A stretch of DNA of 25,233 nucleotides from the IMG/VR virus record IMGVR_UViG_3300045999_006253, positions 1 to 25,233 of that record, one strand, 5' to 3'. The notes beneath the pieces were generated by a model. The model ran no database searches. It worked only from the letters and a program-made list of their open reading frames with translations, and had not been told where the DNA came from. Source of the DNA: a virus. The first letter of the stretch is position 1; every line of letters starts with the position of its first letter. Position numbers and translations under genes: made by a program. Shown here piece by piece: positions 1-5,935 of this stretch.

Positions 1-285
1 GCAGAATTTCCAACCATGATAAAAGAGTTTACCGGTAAGACATGGGAAGATGTGCCGCTATACTGGTATGATATGTGTTTAAAGTTTGACATGATAACAT
101 ACGAGGAAGGTGAGAAAAGAGCATTGTGGGAAGAAGCACAGGCCATCGCACTTAAAGAGCCCCCAGAGTCATTAGATCTTATGACCATTCGCAGCCATGC
201 CAAGAAAATAGAACAGGGAAACATGAAAAGAGCTGTAGTAATCGCGCAGAAACTGGCGGTTTGGAGGAAAGTGATAAAAAAATGA
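1..285 (+). CDS. Hypothetical protein, probably 5'-truncated by the window edge
   Basis: The reading frame is open from the first base and stops at 285. The first ATG is at 16, but the bases before it (TTTCCAACC) lack the A-rich leader seen before nearly every other gene here, so the true start may lie outside the window. From the ATG the protein has 89 residues. It is mostly helical in character, with an acidic first half and a basic C-terminus ending VIKK. I recognise no family. It is the last gene of whatever transcription unit enters from the left, and an 88-base AT-rich gap follows. Function unknown. Confidence 0.6.
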   Translation, partial: AEFPTMIKEFTGKTWEDVPLYWYDMCLKFDMITYEEGEKRALWEEAQAIALKEPPESLDLMTIRSHAKKIEQGNMKRAVVIAQKLAVWRKVIKK

Positions 286-317
286 AAATAATTATATTAT
301 AATTGTGTATATTAATT

Positions 318-335
318 ATATACTTTGTATATTTA
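318..335 (+). promoter_or_regulatory. Candidate promoter/operator with palindromic core
   Basis: ATATAC-TTT-GTATAT (318-332) is a perfect 6-bp inverted repeat with a TTT spacer. It overlaps TATATTTA (328-335), a one-mismatch version of the Bacteroidota -7 box TAnnTTTG. The ATG at 374 lies 38 bases downstream. The same core recurs at 5886-5905 before another gene. I see no clear -33 TTG element, so promoter activity is an inference. The palindrome may equally be a binding site for a dimeric regulator. Confidence 0.35.
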
Positions 336-373
336 CATAACAAAATAAATTGTTCACCTTACAAAAAACAAAC

Positions 374-637
374 ATGAACGACATTAGCAAACGATTTGCA
401 TCCTATCTCATGGATGACTATCACATTAAAGGCACAACAGAGGAAGATGTTGACAAAGCCATTAACAAAATCTTCCGCTATGAATTACTTGACGATGCCC
501 AGCAAGTGTTATTTAACGAAATCATGACAGAAGCACTCGATGTGCCTTGGATAGCGGAGCAGCTCACAGATGTGTGGGATAGATATAATCAAGAGATTTT
601 AGACTGCAAAAAAGAAGATTATTATGAAAATCGTTAA
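374..637 (+). CDS. Hypothetical small acidic protein
   Basis: An 87-residue protein beginning MNDISKRF. The frame can be extended to a TTG at 350, but the ATG at 374 is preceded by an A-rich leader (ACAAAAAACAAAC), nearly the same as before the ATG at 5936, so I chose 374. The protein is acidic and predicted helical, with no motif I recognise. Its 3' end overlaps the next gene by 14 bases, which suggests translational coupling. It is the first gene after the candidate promoter at 318-335, so it is probably an early gene. Function unknown. Confidence 0.65.
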   Translation: MNDISKRFASYLMDDYHIKGTTEEDVDKAINKIFRYELLDDAQQVLFNEIMTEALDVPWIAEQLTDVWDRYNQEILDCKKEDYYENR

Positions 638-1028
638 AGGTGTGGTAAAATATGGTGCAGGTGCGCCAAGGGAAGGACAGTATGGGCCTTCAATAAACAT
701 TCTTGTAACTCTGGAGGATCAGAGCCAAGTCAGAGTTTACGGAAAGCCTGGCGATGTTATTGAGCGATACAAGTCTGGGCAAAACATACAGCTAATTGAT
801 GACAAAGGCAAATACAAGGTAGTTGAAGATGAGGCACAGACACCTGCTGCACAGGCAGAGCAAAGCGATAAGCCAGACTTGGCTGCAATGGTATTTGAGT
901 TGTCTGCCATTTACTCACAGGCATACATTGACATTTATAACAAGATAAGTGAGGCTGGCATACCGCATGAAAATGCAACGGCAGCAACAAGCACTATCTT
1001 TATACAGGTATTTCAGAAATTGAGGTGA
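624..1028 (+). CDS. OB-fold-like protein, possible single-stranded DNA binding
   Basis: A 134-residue protein. Residues 1-70 look like a small beta-barrel: alternating hydrophobic strands (KIVKGVVKYG, SINILVTLED, QVRVYGKPGD) ending in a basic KGKYKVV strand, as in OB-fold nucleic-acid-binding proteins. A low-complexity acidic linker (about 70-85, EDEAQTPAAQAEQ) joins this to a helical tail of about 50 residues. This layout resembles small phage ssDNA-binding or recombination accessory proteins, and a RecB-type nuclease lies two genes downstream. No catalytic residues are visible, so the assignment rests on fold impression and context only. It is followed directly by a strong terminator at 1041-1068. 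Confidence 0.55.
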   Translation: MKIVKGVVKYGAGAPREGQYGPSINILVTLEDQSQVRVYGKPGDVIERYKSGQNIQLIDDKGKYKVVEDEAQTPAAQAEQSDKPDLAAMVFELSAIYSQAYIDIYNKISEAGIPHENATAATSTIFIQVFQKLR

Positions 1029-1040
1029 ATGACTACATAC

Positions 1041-1068
1041 GAGGCAGTAACTGCGCTGCCTCTTTTTT
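1041..1068 (+). terminator. Intrinsic terminator
   Basis: GAGGCAG (1041-1047) and CTGCCTC (1056-1062) form a perfect 7-bp stem around an 8-base loop, followed by six T (1063-1068). It ends the unit containing 374-637 and 624-1028. A competing short hairpin, GCAG-TAA-CTGC, lies inside the same sequence. Confidence 0.85.
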
Positions 1069-1091
1069 AAACAACTTAAAAATAAAACAAA

Positions 1092-1340
1092 ATGGCTTTA
1101 GATAGAAAAACACCGTTTAATGTCTCCTTTTATGACCATGATGAACAAAAAATACAAACTTGGGCATTTAATGGAAGTACAAGATTAGCTTTATTGGTAA
1201 ATACTATTACGCATATAAAGAATAAAATAGACACTAATAAATATAATAATGAAAAAGAGATAGAGGAAGCAATAGATTATGTAAAATATGAAGTAAAGAA
1301 ATTTATTGAAACACAATATACAACAGAAGAAAATGCTTAA
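1092..1340 (+). CDS. Hypothetical protein
   Basis: An 82-residue protein starting MALDRKTPFNV after an A-rich leader (TTAAAAATAAAACAAA). The N-terminal half looks beta-rich (NVSFYDHDEQKIQTWAF). The C-terminal half is a charged helix rich in Lys, Glu and Asn, and the codons there are very AT-rich. It overlaps the nuclease gene by 8 bases (ATGCTTAA), so the two are probably translated together. That coupling hints at a nuclease-associated role, but no family is recognised. Confidence 0.65.
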   Translation: MALDRKTPFNVSFYDHDEQKIQTWAFNGSTRLALLVNTITHIKNKIDTNKYNNEKEIEEAIDYVKYEVKKFIETQYTTEENA

Positions 1341-2229
1341 ACTACCACGACCACACCTTTCTATCTCTCAGATTAATCTTTGGGAGTCAGATCCATCTGC
1401 CTACATGAAAAGGTATTTTCTAAATATACCGGATGCTCCTTCCCCAATGATGGAATTTGGCAAGCAGTTTGCCAGTGACATTGAGGACTATTGCAAAGGA
1501 ATAAAAAGAGAGTTTAATTTTCCTAATAACTTTCTAAACGATATATTAATTTATCCTCATGTTGAGCATAAGTTAGAGTACGATTTCGGTGACTTTAAAT
1601 TTATTGGCTACATTGACAATGCCTCTGAAAACTTTGAAATTATCCGAGACTTTAAAACAGGCACTGCTGCCTGGACACAAGATCGACTTGAAAACAGTTT
1701 ACAAATGCAAGCCTATAGCTATGTAATATTTCAGCAATATGGCATTATCCCTACTTGTTTTATTGATTATTACAAGACAAGGATAAAAGGCAAAAGCATG
1801 GAGTGGACAGATGTGCATGAAACATATCAGCACACCTTTACTATGCAAGACTTGGCAAAGACAGAGATAAGGATAAGAAAAGCAGCGGAGGAAATAGCGG
1901 AAGCATATGAGCTGCATTGTAATGAGGAATTAGAACCTTTAATATTAAAATATATAAAGTTTGACAATGATATTAAATGGTTAACAGAAAAAAGAGATAA
2001 ATATAGAAAGGAAATAGAGCAGCAGTTGCAGAATAGTAGGTATATGGTGCAAGTTGATAACAAGGTATTAAGCTATTCTACTTACCAAAAGAAATCATAT
2101 ATTCATAGCCCAGAACTACAGGAAAGAGAGGAACAACTGGCAGCACAAAAGAAACAAGAAATACTTTACGGTGTAGCAACAGAGGAAACTAAGACAATTA
2201 CATTGCTTACGGTAAAAGATGTAAAGTGA
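1333..2229 (+). CDS. PD-(D/E)XK nuclease, RecB/Cas4-like
   Basis: A 298-residue protein from the ATG at 1333. An ATG at 1306 would add nine residues but lies deep inside the previous gene. Residues 8-29 (HLSISQINLWESDP...YMKRYF) match the N-terminal signature of RecB-family PD-(D/E)XK exonucleases. The metal and catalytic motifs follow: GYID with D95, then RDFKTG with D106 and K108, then QMQAY with Q124/Q126 and Y128. I see no four-cysteine cluster, so the iron-sulfur form typical of Cas4 is unlikely. The C-terminal third is a charged, probably coiled-coil region. In phages such nucleases serve recombination or DNA-end processing, and a RuvC-like resolvase is encoded downstream. The family is well supported; the substrate is unknown. 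Confidence 0.85.
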   Translation: MLKLPRPHLSISQINLWESDPSAYMKRYFLNIPDAPSPMMEFGKQFASDIEDYCKGIKREFNFPNNFLNDILIYPHVEHKLEYDFGDFKFIGYIDNASENFEIIRDFKTGTAAWTQDRLENSLQMQAYSYVIFQQYGIIPTCFIDYYKTRIKGKSMEWTDVHETYQHTFTMQDLAKTEIRIRKAAEEIAEAYELHCNEELEPLILKYIKFDNDIKWLTEKRDKYRKEIEQQLQNSRYMVQVDNKVLSYSTYQKKSYIHSPELQEREEQLAAQKKQEILYGVATEETKTITLLTVKDVK

Positions 2230-2248
2230 AAGAGTATAATAATATATG

Positions 2249-2263
2249 CCCCGAGTTTTGGGG
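2249..2263 (+). other. Short hairpin in the intergenic gap, possible weak terminator
   Basis: CCCCGA-GTT-TTGGGG can form a 6-bp stem (one G-T pair) with a 3-base loop just after the nuclease gene. A T-rich run (ATTTTTTGATTTTT) begins 12 bases further on instead of immediately after, so this is at best an imperfect terminator or an mRNA end-protecting hairpin. Confidence 0.3.
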
Positions 2264-2302
2264 AGATAGTGAAGGATTTTTTGATTTTTAAAATAAAATA
2301 AA

Positions 2303-2512
2303 ATGACAGAGCAAGAAATGTTATGGATCGCAACAGGATATGCAGGCAATGGCTATTCAATACAGCAGATGTATGATGGTTTTAATTGTTATCATTTAGA
2401 AGATGAAGAATGCGATAAGATTAAAGAAAAAATTTCTGATTACATGGTAGAAATAGAAGAACTTGGAATAACTGCCTTTTATGAAAAATATAAGGAATTT
2501 AAATTATATTAA
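2303..2512 (+). CDS. Hypothetical small acidic protein
   Basis: A 69-residue protein starting MTEQEMLWIATGYAGNGYSIQQ after a strongly A-rich leader (AAATAAAATAAA). It is rich in Glu, Tyr and Lys and predicted helical. No domain is recognised. It sits in a run of three small unrelated hypothetical genes between the nuclease and the tRNA-like region. The consistent coding character and start context support a real gene. Confidence 0.6.
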   Translation: MTEQEMLWIATGYAGNGYSIQQMYDGFNCYHLEDEECDKIKEKISDYMVEIEELGITAFYEKYKEFKLY

Positions 2513-2523
2513 AATAAATTAAG

Positions 2524-2745
2524 ATGAACGACAAATCATTAGAAAGAGTATTGGATGATTTATTAAATGATATGAATGAAGTTTTTATATTGTTAACAAA
2601 AAAAATAGAAGAACTTGAACAAGATTTAATTGAATTAGAAAAACTCTATGAACAAGTTAAGTTAGATAGAGATGAATCTTTTGAAAAAGGATACAATCAA
2701 GCGCAAAAAGATAGATTGATAAGCGACGAAAAATTCCCATTCTAA
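2524..2745 (+). CDS. Small coiled-coil protein
   Basis: A 73-residue protein. Residues 1-60 show heptad-like spacing of Leu, Ile and Val with many Glu and Lys (for example LLTKKIEELEQDLIELEKLY), so a single long coiled coil is likely and the protein may oligomerise. The tail ends ISDEKFPF. The start is 11 bases after the previous stop. No family can be named. Confidence 0.6.
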   Translation: MNDKSLERVLDDLLNDMNEVFILLTKKIEELEQDLIELEKLYEQVKLDRDESFEKGYNQAQKDRLISDEKFPF

Positions 2746-2754
2746 AAAAGTATC

Positions 2755-3165
2755 ATGAAAGAGTATAATAGCAAGATGTTAGAGATTAAGGCTTTTTGTG
2801 AAGAAGTGAATACTTGGATTTCGGTTGCGCCTAGTGCTGAAGACCTTGATTCTTGTGACGAATATTTGAGACAATTATCTGCTTATTACTCTCGATACAC
2901 GGTTATATCTGGCATGAATGAAAGTATTTACTCACAGTTGCTAATGATGTGCATTCGTGATATGCCGGAGGAGGAGTATAAGAGAATAAAGCACTCTTCT
3001 ACTTTGACAGATTACTATGTGAAAGGCAAGTATCCCAAAGCCACTGCCATCTTTGAGCAATGTAGAGCGGTAAAGCAACTGTTATTAATTACCAGTGATA
3101 ACTACAGAACTTTGCTTAGTAGCTTTCGGCAGGAAAGAATATTAGTCGGTCACATGACTACTTAA
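2755..3165 (+). CDS. Hypothetical helical protein
   Basis: A 136-residue protein starting MKEYNSKMLEIKAF, nine bases after the previous stop. It is helical throughout, with a central Tyr-rich helix (RQLSAYYSRYTVISG) and a basic C-terminal half. Its codons are less AT-biased than those of the two preceding genes, closer to the DNA-metabolism genes. No known motif is visible. It is followed by the 280-base non-coding gap. Confidence 0.65.
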   Translation: MKEYNSKMLEIKAFCEEVNTWISVAPSAEDLDSCDEYLRQLSAYYSRYTVISGMNESIYSQLLMMCIRDMPEEEYKRIKHSSTLTDYYVKGKYPKATAIFEQCRAVKQLLLITSDNYRTLLSSFRQERILVGHMTT

Positions 3166-3280
3166 AAATATTTGCAGACCTCGGGTTTAGGTGTTATGTT
3201 ATTTTCCCCTGATTAGACATTTCTTTCCACCTATTCGCGTCAGAGGATGAATTGGCAGCTTGGAAATAGACAGGCAAATA

Positions 3281-3402
3281 GCAAGGTGGCGGAAGATAGA
3301 CGCTAAAAAACTGTAATGAGGTACGCTAACCCTCACGTTAAACAAAAAGGGTATCAACGCAGAAGTGCGGAAGCTTTGCAGGTATCGAATCCTGCCCTTG
3401 CA
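3281..3402 (+). ncRNA. tRNA-like structured RNA, non-canonical or degenerate
   Basis: Several tRNA parts are in the right order. Acceptor strands GCAAGG (3281-3286) and CCTTGC (3396-3401) pair perfectly and are followed by A as discriminator. Next come TG, then a D-stem GCG/CGC (3289-3291, 3301-3303) inside GGTGGCGGAAGATAGACGC, which resembles a tRNA-Leu D-arm. A T-stem GCAGG/CCTGC (3378-3382, 3391-3395) abuts the acceptor and encloses TATCGAAT. The departures are an acceptor of 6 bp, a D-loop without GG, an 8-base T-loop, no anticodon arm I can identify, and about 40 extra bases in the middle. Internal hairpins there are TGAGG/CCTCA (3317-3335) and CGCA-GAAG-TGCG (3358-3369). No CCA is encoded. 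It could be a decayed tRNA-Leu, a tRNA-like RNA with another role, or chance. Confidence 0.35.
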
Positions 3403-3414
3403 CAATTAAAAACT

Positions 3415-3448
3415 TCTCTTAAATGTCTCTTAAATGTCTCTTAAAATG
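3415..3448 (+). repeat. Tandem 11-bp repeat, three copies, spanning a start codon
   Basis: TCTCTTAAATG occurs at 3415-3425 and 3426-3436, with a third copy carrying one extra A (TCTCTTAAAATG) at 3437-3448. Each copy ends in ATG. The last ATG (3446) starts the next gene. The ATG at 3423 opens an 8-codon frame that stops at TGA 3447-3449, overlapping that start as ATGA. Confidence 0.75.
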
Positions 3449-3622
3449 AAAACATTATTAATTTGTATATTATTACAACTTGTTTTATTTATACCATTTT
3501 ATTTAATTTGGAGAAACGACTGTAAAGAAATAGGCAAAGAAAATTTAGCAGTAAGTCTTACTGAAAGATTTATGGCTTGGATATTTTATTGTCCAATTTG
3601 GTTAATTGGATTTTTTCGTTAA
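3446..3622 (+). CDS. Small membrane protein, two hydrophobic segments
   Basis: A 58-residue protein from the ATG at 3446. A start at 3434 would add four residues, but that ATG sits in the tandem repeat. Residues 2-22 (KTLLICILLQLVLFIPFYLI) form one transmembrane segment. A second, shorter hydrophobic stretch lies at the C-terminus (MAWIFYCPIWLIGFF). The polar middle is charged. It could be a small phage membrane effector or a superinfection-type protein, but nothing in the sequence identifies a role. It lies directly before ThyX. Confidence 0.55.
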   Translation: MKTLLICILLQLVLFIPFYLIWRNDCKEIGKENLAVSLTERFMAWIFYCPIWLIGFFR

Positions 3623-3645
3623 ACCATATCGTTGACATTAACAAA

Positions 3646-4296
3646 ATGATACAAATGAAAGTAGAATTATTAGAAATATTTGGCAATGATGAAATGGTAG
3701 TTAATGCCGCCAGAGTTAGCTATGGCAAGGACGCAACCAATTACACCAGTGGTGAAAACAAAAGCCTAATAAATTACCTTGCCTCACATGGTCACACCTC
3801 TCCCTTTCGACATCCACAATTACAGTACCGGATAACTTGCCCTATCTATGTTGAGCGGCAGTTGTTCAAGCACCAAGTAGGATTAAGTGCAAATAGTATA
3901 TCTGGCAGATACGTTGATTTCTCTGATACATACACTAAGGTCAATGTATGGAGGAAACAAAGCAAGTCAAGTAAGCAAGGTAGTGAAGGTATTTTGTTTA
4001 CCGATGTGGCAGAGAAGGCAAAGTTTATAGAAGAGCAAATGATTGACCATGCTAAAAGAGCGTATCACACCTTAATAGAACTTGGCGTATCAAAGGAACA
4101 AGCGCGTACTATTCTACCTTTAAATTTAAATACAACGTTCATCTGGACCGGATCTCTCTACGCCTACATAAATATGTTTAAGCTACGCATTGACGCAAAT
4201 GCCCAGGCAGAAACAAGATATATAGCTATGGAGATGCTGCATGAATTAAAACTTACAAATAAATTTATATTATCTTTAGAAGCATTTCACCTATGA
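3646..4296 (+). CDS. thyX: Flavin-dependent thymidylate synthase ThyX
   Basis: A 216-residue protein, the usual ThyX length. It converts dUMP to dTMP using methylene-tetrahydrofolate, FAD and NADPH. The family blocks appear in order: N-terminal VVNAARVSYGK, HGHTSPFRHP (residues 48-57), the signature region ERQLFKHQVGLSANSISGRY (70-89), and the C-terminal EQARTILPLNLNTTF and FKLRIDANAQAETR (151-191). The signature is unusual: the canonical RHR triad reads K75-H76-Q77 here, and the segment is one residue longer than the RHRx7S form. I chose the ATG at 3646 after an A-rich leader; the frame extends upstream to 3577 inside the previous gene. The next gene starts at 4293 within the stop (ATGA). 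Confidence 0.92.
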   Translation: MIQMKVELLEIFGNDEMVVNAARVSYGKDATNYTSGENKSLINYLASHGHTSPFRHPQLQYRITCPIYVERQLFKHQVGLSANSISGRYVDFSDTYTKVNVWRKQSKSSKQGSEGILFTDVAEKAKFIEEQMIDHAKRAYHTLIELGVSKEQARTILPLNLNTTFIWTGSLYAYINMFKLRIDANAQAETRYIAMEMLHELKLTNKFILSLEAFHL

Positions 4297-4598
4297 AAGA
4301 AGCTATGCGACACAACGAAAATAAATTACGATACGACCTTTGCCCAGCCATTGCGCAACGTGAGTATGCCAAAGTGTGGACACAAGGTTTAGAAAAGTAT
4401 CCTGCCGGTAACTGGGAGAAAGGCTTTCCCTTCTCTGTTGTCATTGCCTCCGCAATGAGACATTTAGAAGCAATGCGACTTGGTGAAATGATAGACGAAG
4501 AAAGTGGGCTTTTGCATTCAGCGCACTTAATGGCAAATGCTGCAATGTTGACGGAGTTTTATTTTACACATCCAGAACTAAATGACTTAAAGAAATGA
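4293..4598 (+). CDS. dATP/dGTP diphosphohydrolase N-terminal-domain protein (all-alpha)
   Basis: A 101-residue protein. The pattern NKLRYDLCPAIAQREYAKVWTQG, then YPAGNWEKGFPFSVVIASAMRHLEA, then GEMIDEESGLLHSAHLMANAAML, matches the phage domain named dATP/dGTP diphosphohydrolase, N-terminal (formerly DUF5664), of the all-alpha NTP pyrophosphatase type. Conserved acidic and His residues (E68/E69, H75, H78) fit metal and nucleotide binding. It overlaps ThyX by ATGA and the next gene likewise, so it is part of the same nucleotide-metabolism unit and may adjust purine dNTP pools during replication. The domain match is strong; enzymatic activity of this short form is inferred. Confidence 0.75.
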   Translation: MKEAMRHNENKLRYDLCPAIAQREYAKVWTQGLEKYPAGNWEKGFPFSVVIASAMRHLEAMRLGEMIDEESGLLHSAHLMANAAMLTEFYFTHPELNDLKK

Positions 4599-4975
4599 AT
4601 GTTTACAAAGAATTAGAATATATGGGTTTTTTTGATTGGTATTACAAAAATCACAATATAAAGATTGACCCAAATAATCCAGAATATATTGACGGACACC
4701 CACGCAATCACATTCACTCAATGGTACTTAATTGTTTTGCATTTAGATGGTTTAGGGAGCAATTTAATTGGCAATCCTCAATAGAAGCAACAAACGACCA
4801 GCATAGCCATATACTTGGTTTTAATTATTGGATTTGGAACAATATAACAGGCGAAGAATATCATACAATGCCAAAAGATAAACCATCTGGAGATTGGTGT
4901 TTTAAAACCTACGAAGAAGCGCAAAAAGAGTGCATAATGGATTTGATTTCAATAATTAAAATACAGATAAAATGA
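4595..4975 (+). CDS. Hypothetical aromatic-rich protein
   Basis: A 126-residue protein starting MNVYKELEYMGFFDWYYKNHN. It is unusually rich in Trp, Tyr, Phe, His and Asn, with WREQ/WQSS and GFNYWIWNN stretches and a C-terminal helix (TYEEAQKECIMDLISIIK). It is coupled by ATGA overlaps to both neighbours, between the dATP/dGTP hydrolase-like gene and the dCTP deaminase, so a function linked to nucleotide metabolism is possible but not shown. No catalytic motif is recognised. Confidence 0.65.
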   Translation: MNVYKELEYMGFFDWYYKNHNIKIDPNNPEYIDGHPRNHIHSMVLNCFAFRWFREQFNWQSSIEATNDQHSHILGFNYWIWNNITGEEYHTMPKDKPSGDWCFKTYEEAQKECIMDLISIIKIQIK

Positions 4976-5505
4976 TTTTAACAGACAAAACAATCATTGA
5001 CGAAATCGCAGCTTGTAACATCGTCATTGAGCCACTAATTGAGGCAAACATTGGTACTAATAGTGTAGATTTAACACTAAGCAACACTTTGCTAATGTAC
5101 ACTGATAATATTCTTGACACAAGGAAAAAGAATGCTTATGCTCCTTTTATTATTCCGGAAGAAGGAATTATTTTAAGACCAAATGTTTTATACCTTGCCT
5201 CAACCGTTGAATATACGGAGACCTTGCGCCATGTACCAATTATACAAGGGAAATCAAGCCTTGGAAGATTAGGATTATTTGTCCATGTAACGGCAGGCTT
5301 TGGAGATGTTAATTTCAAAGGGCATTGGACTCTGGAGCTTGTTTGTGTACAGCCAGTCAAAATATATCCTTACATGAAGATTGCCCAAATCTGCTATCAC
5401 GATATTAGCGAAATGCCATACACCGACTATGCCAGTAAGGCAGATGCCAAGTATAAAGACCAAGGCAAAGATCCGGTAGCAAGTAAAAACTATTTAAACA
5501 GATAA
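4972..5505 (+). CDS. dcd: dCTP deaminase family protein (possibly dUMP-forming)
   Basis: A 177-residue protein of the dCTP deaminase/dUTPase trimer family. Motifs: an N-terminal segment ending NIGTNSVDLTLSNTL, then GKSSLGRLGLFVHVTAGFGDVNFKGHWTLEL, then YPYMKIAQICYHDI. The Glu in TLEL corresponds to the catalytic Glu of dCTP deaminases, and GKSSLGR supplies the Ser and Arg that contact the nucleotide. Deamination gives dUTP. The GKSSLGR/TAGF pattern is closer to bifunctional deaminase-dUTPases than to the E. coli form (SSLAR/TAHR), so direct release of dUMP for the ThyX encoded upstream is plausible. The start overlaps the previous stop as ATGA. Confidence 0.88.
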   Translation: MILTDKTIIDEIAACNIVIEPLIEANIGTNSVDLTLSNTLLMYTDNILDTRKKNAYAPFIIPEEGIILRPNVLYLASTVEYTETLRHVPIIQGKSSLGRLGLFVHVTAGFGDVNFKGHWTLELVCVQPVKIYPYMKIAQICYHDISEMPYTDYASKADAKYKDQGKDPVASKNYLNR

Positions 5506-5507
5506 TT

Positions 5508-5636
5508 ATGCTAACAGAACAAGAAAAACAGAAATTAGGCAAAGACATTGCACTTATTATTGTAGCGATTGGAGGGTTGCTAACTTTTGGTTATGCCATT
5601 TATTTTATTATTGACACTTTAAAAAAATGGTACTAA
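5508..5636 (+). CDS. Small single-span membrane protein
   Basis: A 42-residue frame from the ATG at 5508, two bases after the dCTP deaminase stop, ending TAA at 5634-5636. It has a charged N-terminus (MLTEQEKQKLGKD), one clear transmembrane helix (about residues 14-36, IALIIVAIGGLLTFGYAIYF) and a short basic tail (KKWY). The stop overlaps the next start as TAATG. Tight packing and a clean membrane topology make it likely real despite its length. Function unknown. Confidence 0.6.
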   Translation: MLTEQEKQKLGKDIALIIVAIGGLLTFGYAIYFIIDTLKKWY

Positions 5637-5827
5637 TGGAGGTTAAAACAAATCGCTTTATAATAAAGTACAAAGAAGGCATAGTAAGTGTAGCTGCTAA
5701 TGATGTAGCGGAGGCAATAGAAAGATTTAAAGAATTACGCATCGAAACAAGTGCAAAAGAGTTAACGATTGTGCCAGCAGATGAAATGTTTAAGCGCAAA
5801 GAAGAACTTTTTAAAAGGAGTGATTAG
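5636..5827 (+). CDS. Hypothetical small protein
   Basis: A 63-residue protein from the ATG at 5636, which overlaps the previous stop as TAATG. An upstream ATG at 5627 in the same frame would add three residues. The sequence (MEVKTNRFIIKYKEGIVSVAANDVAEAIERFKEL) suggests a small beta-alpha fold, followed by a basic helix (MFKRKEELFKR). It is the last gene before the terminator at 5837-5868. No family is recognised. Confidence 0.65.
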   Translation: MEVKTNRFIIKYKEGIVSVAANDVAEAIERFKELRIETSAKELTIVPADEMFKRKEELFKRSD

Positions 5828-5836
5828 TGGTTTTCG

Positions 5837-5868
5837 GTGGGAAGTAATTTATTTCCCACTTTTTTTTT
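5837..5868 (+). terminator. Intrinsic terminator
   Basis: GTGGGAA (5837-5843) and TTCCCAC (5853-5859) form a 7-bp stem followed by nine T (5860-5868). It ends the nucleotide-metabolism unit. A new candidate promoter follows within 20 bases. Confidence 0.88.
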
Positions 5869-5885
5869 ATTTTATTATTATATAT

Positions 5886-5905
5886 AAATATACTTTGTAT
5901 ATTTG
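5886..5905 (+). promoter_or_regulatory. Candidate promoter/operator with palindromic core
   Basis: AAATATAC-TTT-GTATATTT is a perfect 8-bp inverted repeat around TTT (5886-5904). It overlaps TATATTTG (5898-5905), an exact match to the Bacteroidota -7 consensus TAnnTTTG. The ATG at 5936 lies 30 bases downstream. The core is shared with 318-335. A regulator bound to the palindrome would cover the -7 box, so repression is a natural reading, but that is inference. No clear -33 element is visible. Confidence 0.45.
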
Positions 5906-5935
5906 CTTATCATTAATTATTAAAACATCACAAAC

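Noticed and set aside
350-373. TTG start for the 374-637 gene
   Set aside because: The ATG at 374 has a better leader, and the TTG lies only 15 bases after the candidate -7 box.
3281-3402. Canonical tRNA-Leu
   Set aside because: No anticodon stem-loop, a short acceptor, an altered T-loop and an over-long core. I report it only as tRNA-like.
3577-3645. Longer ThyX starting at 3577
   Set aside because: It would overlap the membrane protein gene by 46 bases and add residues outside the family; the ATG at 3646 has the A-rich leader.
4293-4598. Z-genome (2-aminoadenine) system
   Set aside because: A dATP/dGTP hydrolase-type domain alone is not enough. No PurZ-like gene or dedicated polymerase is visible here.
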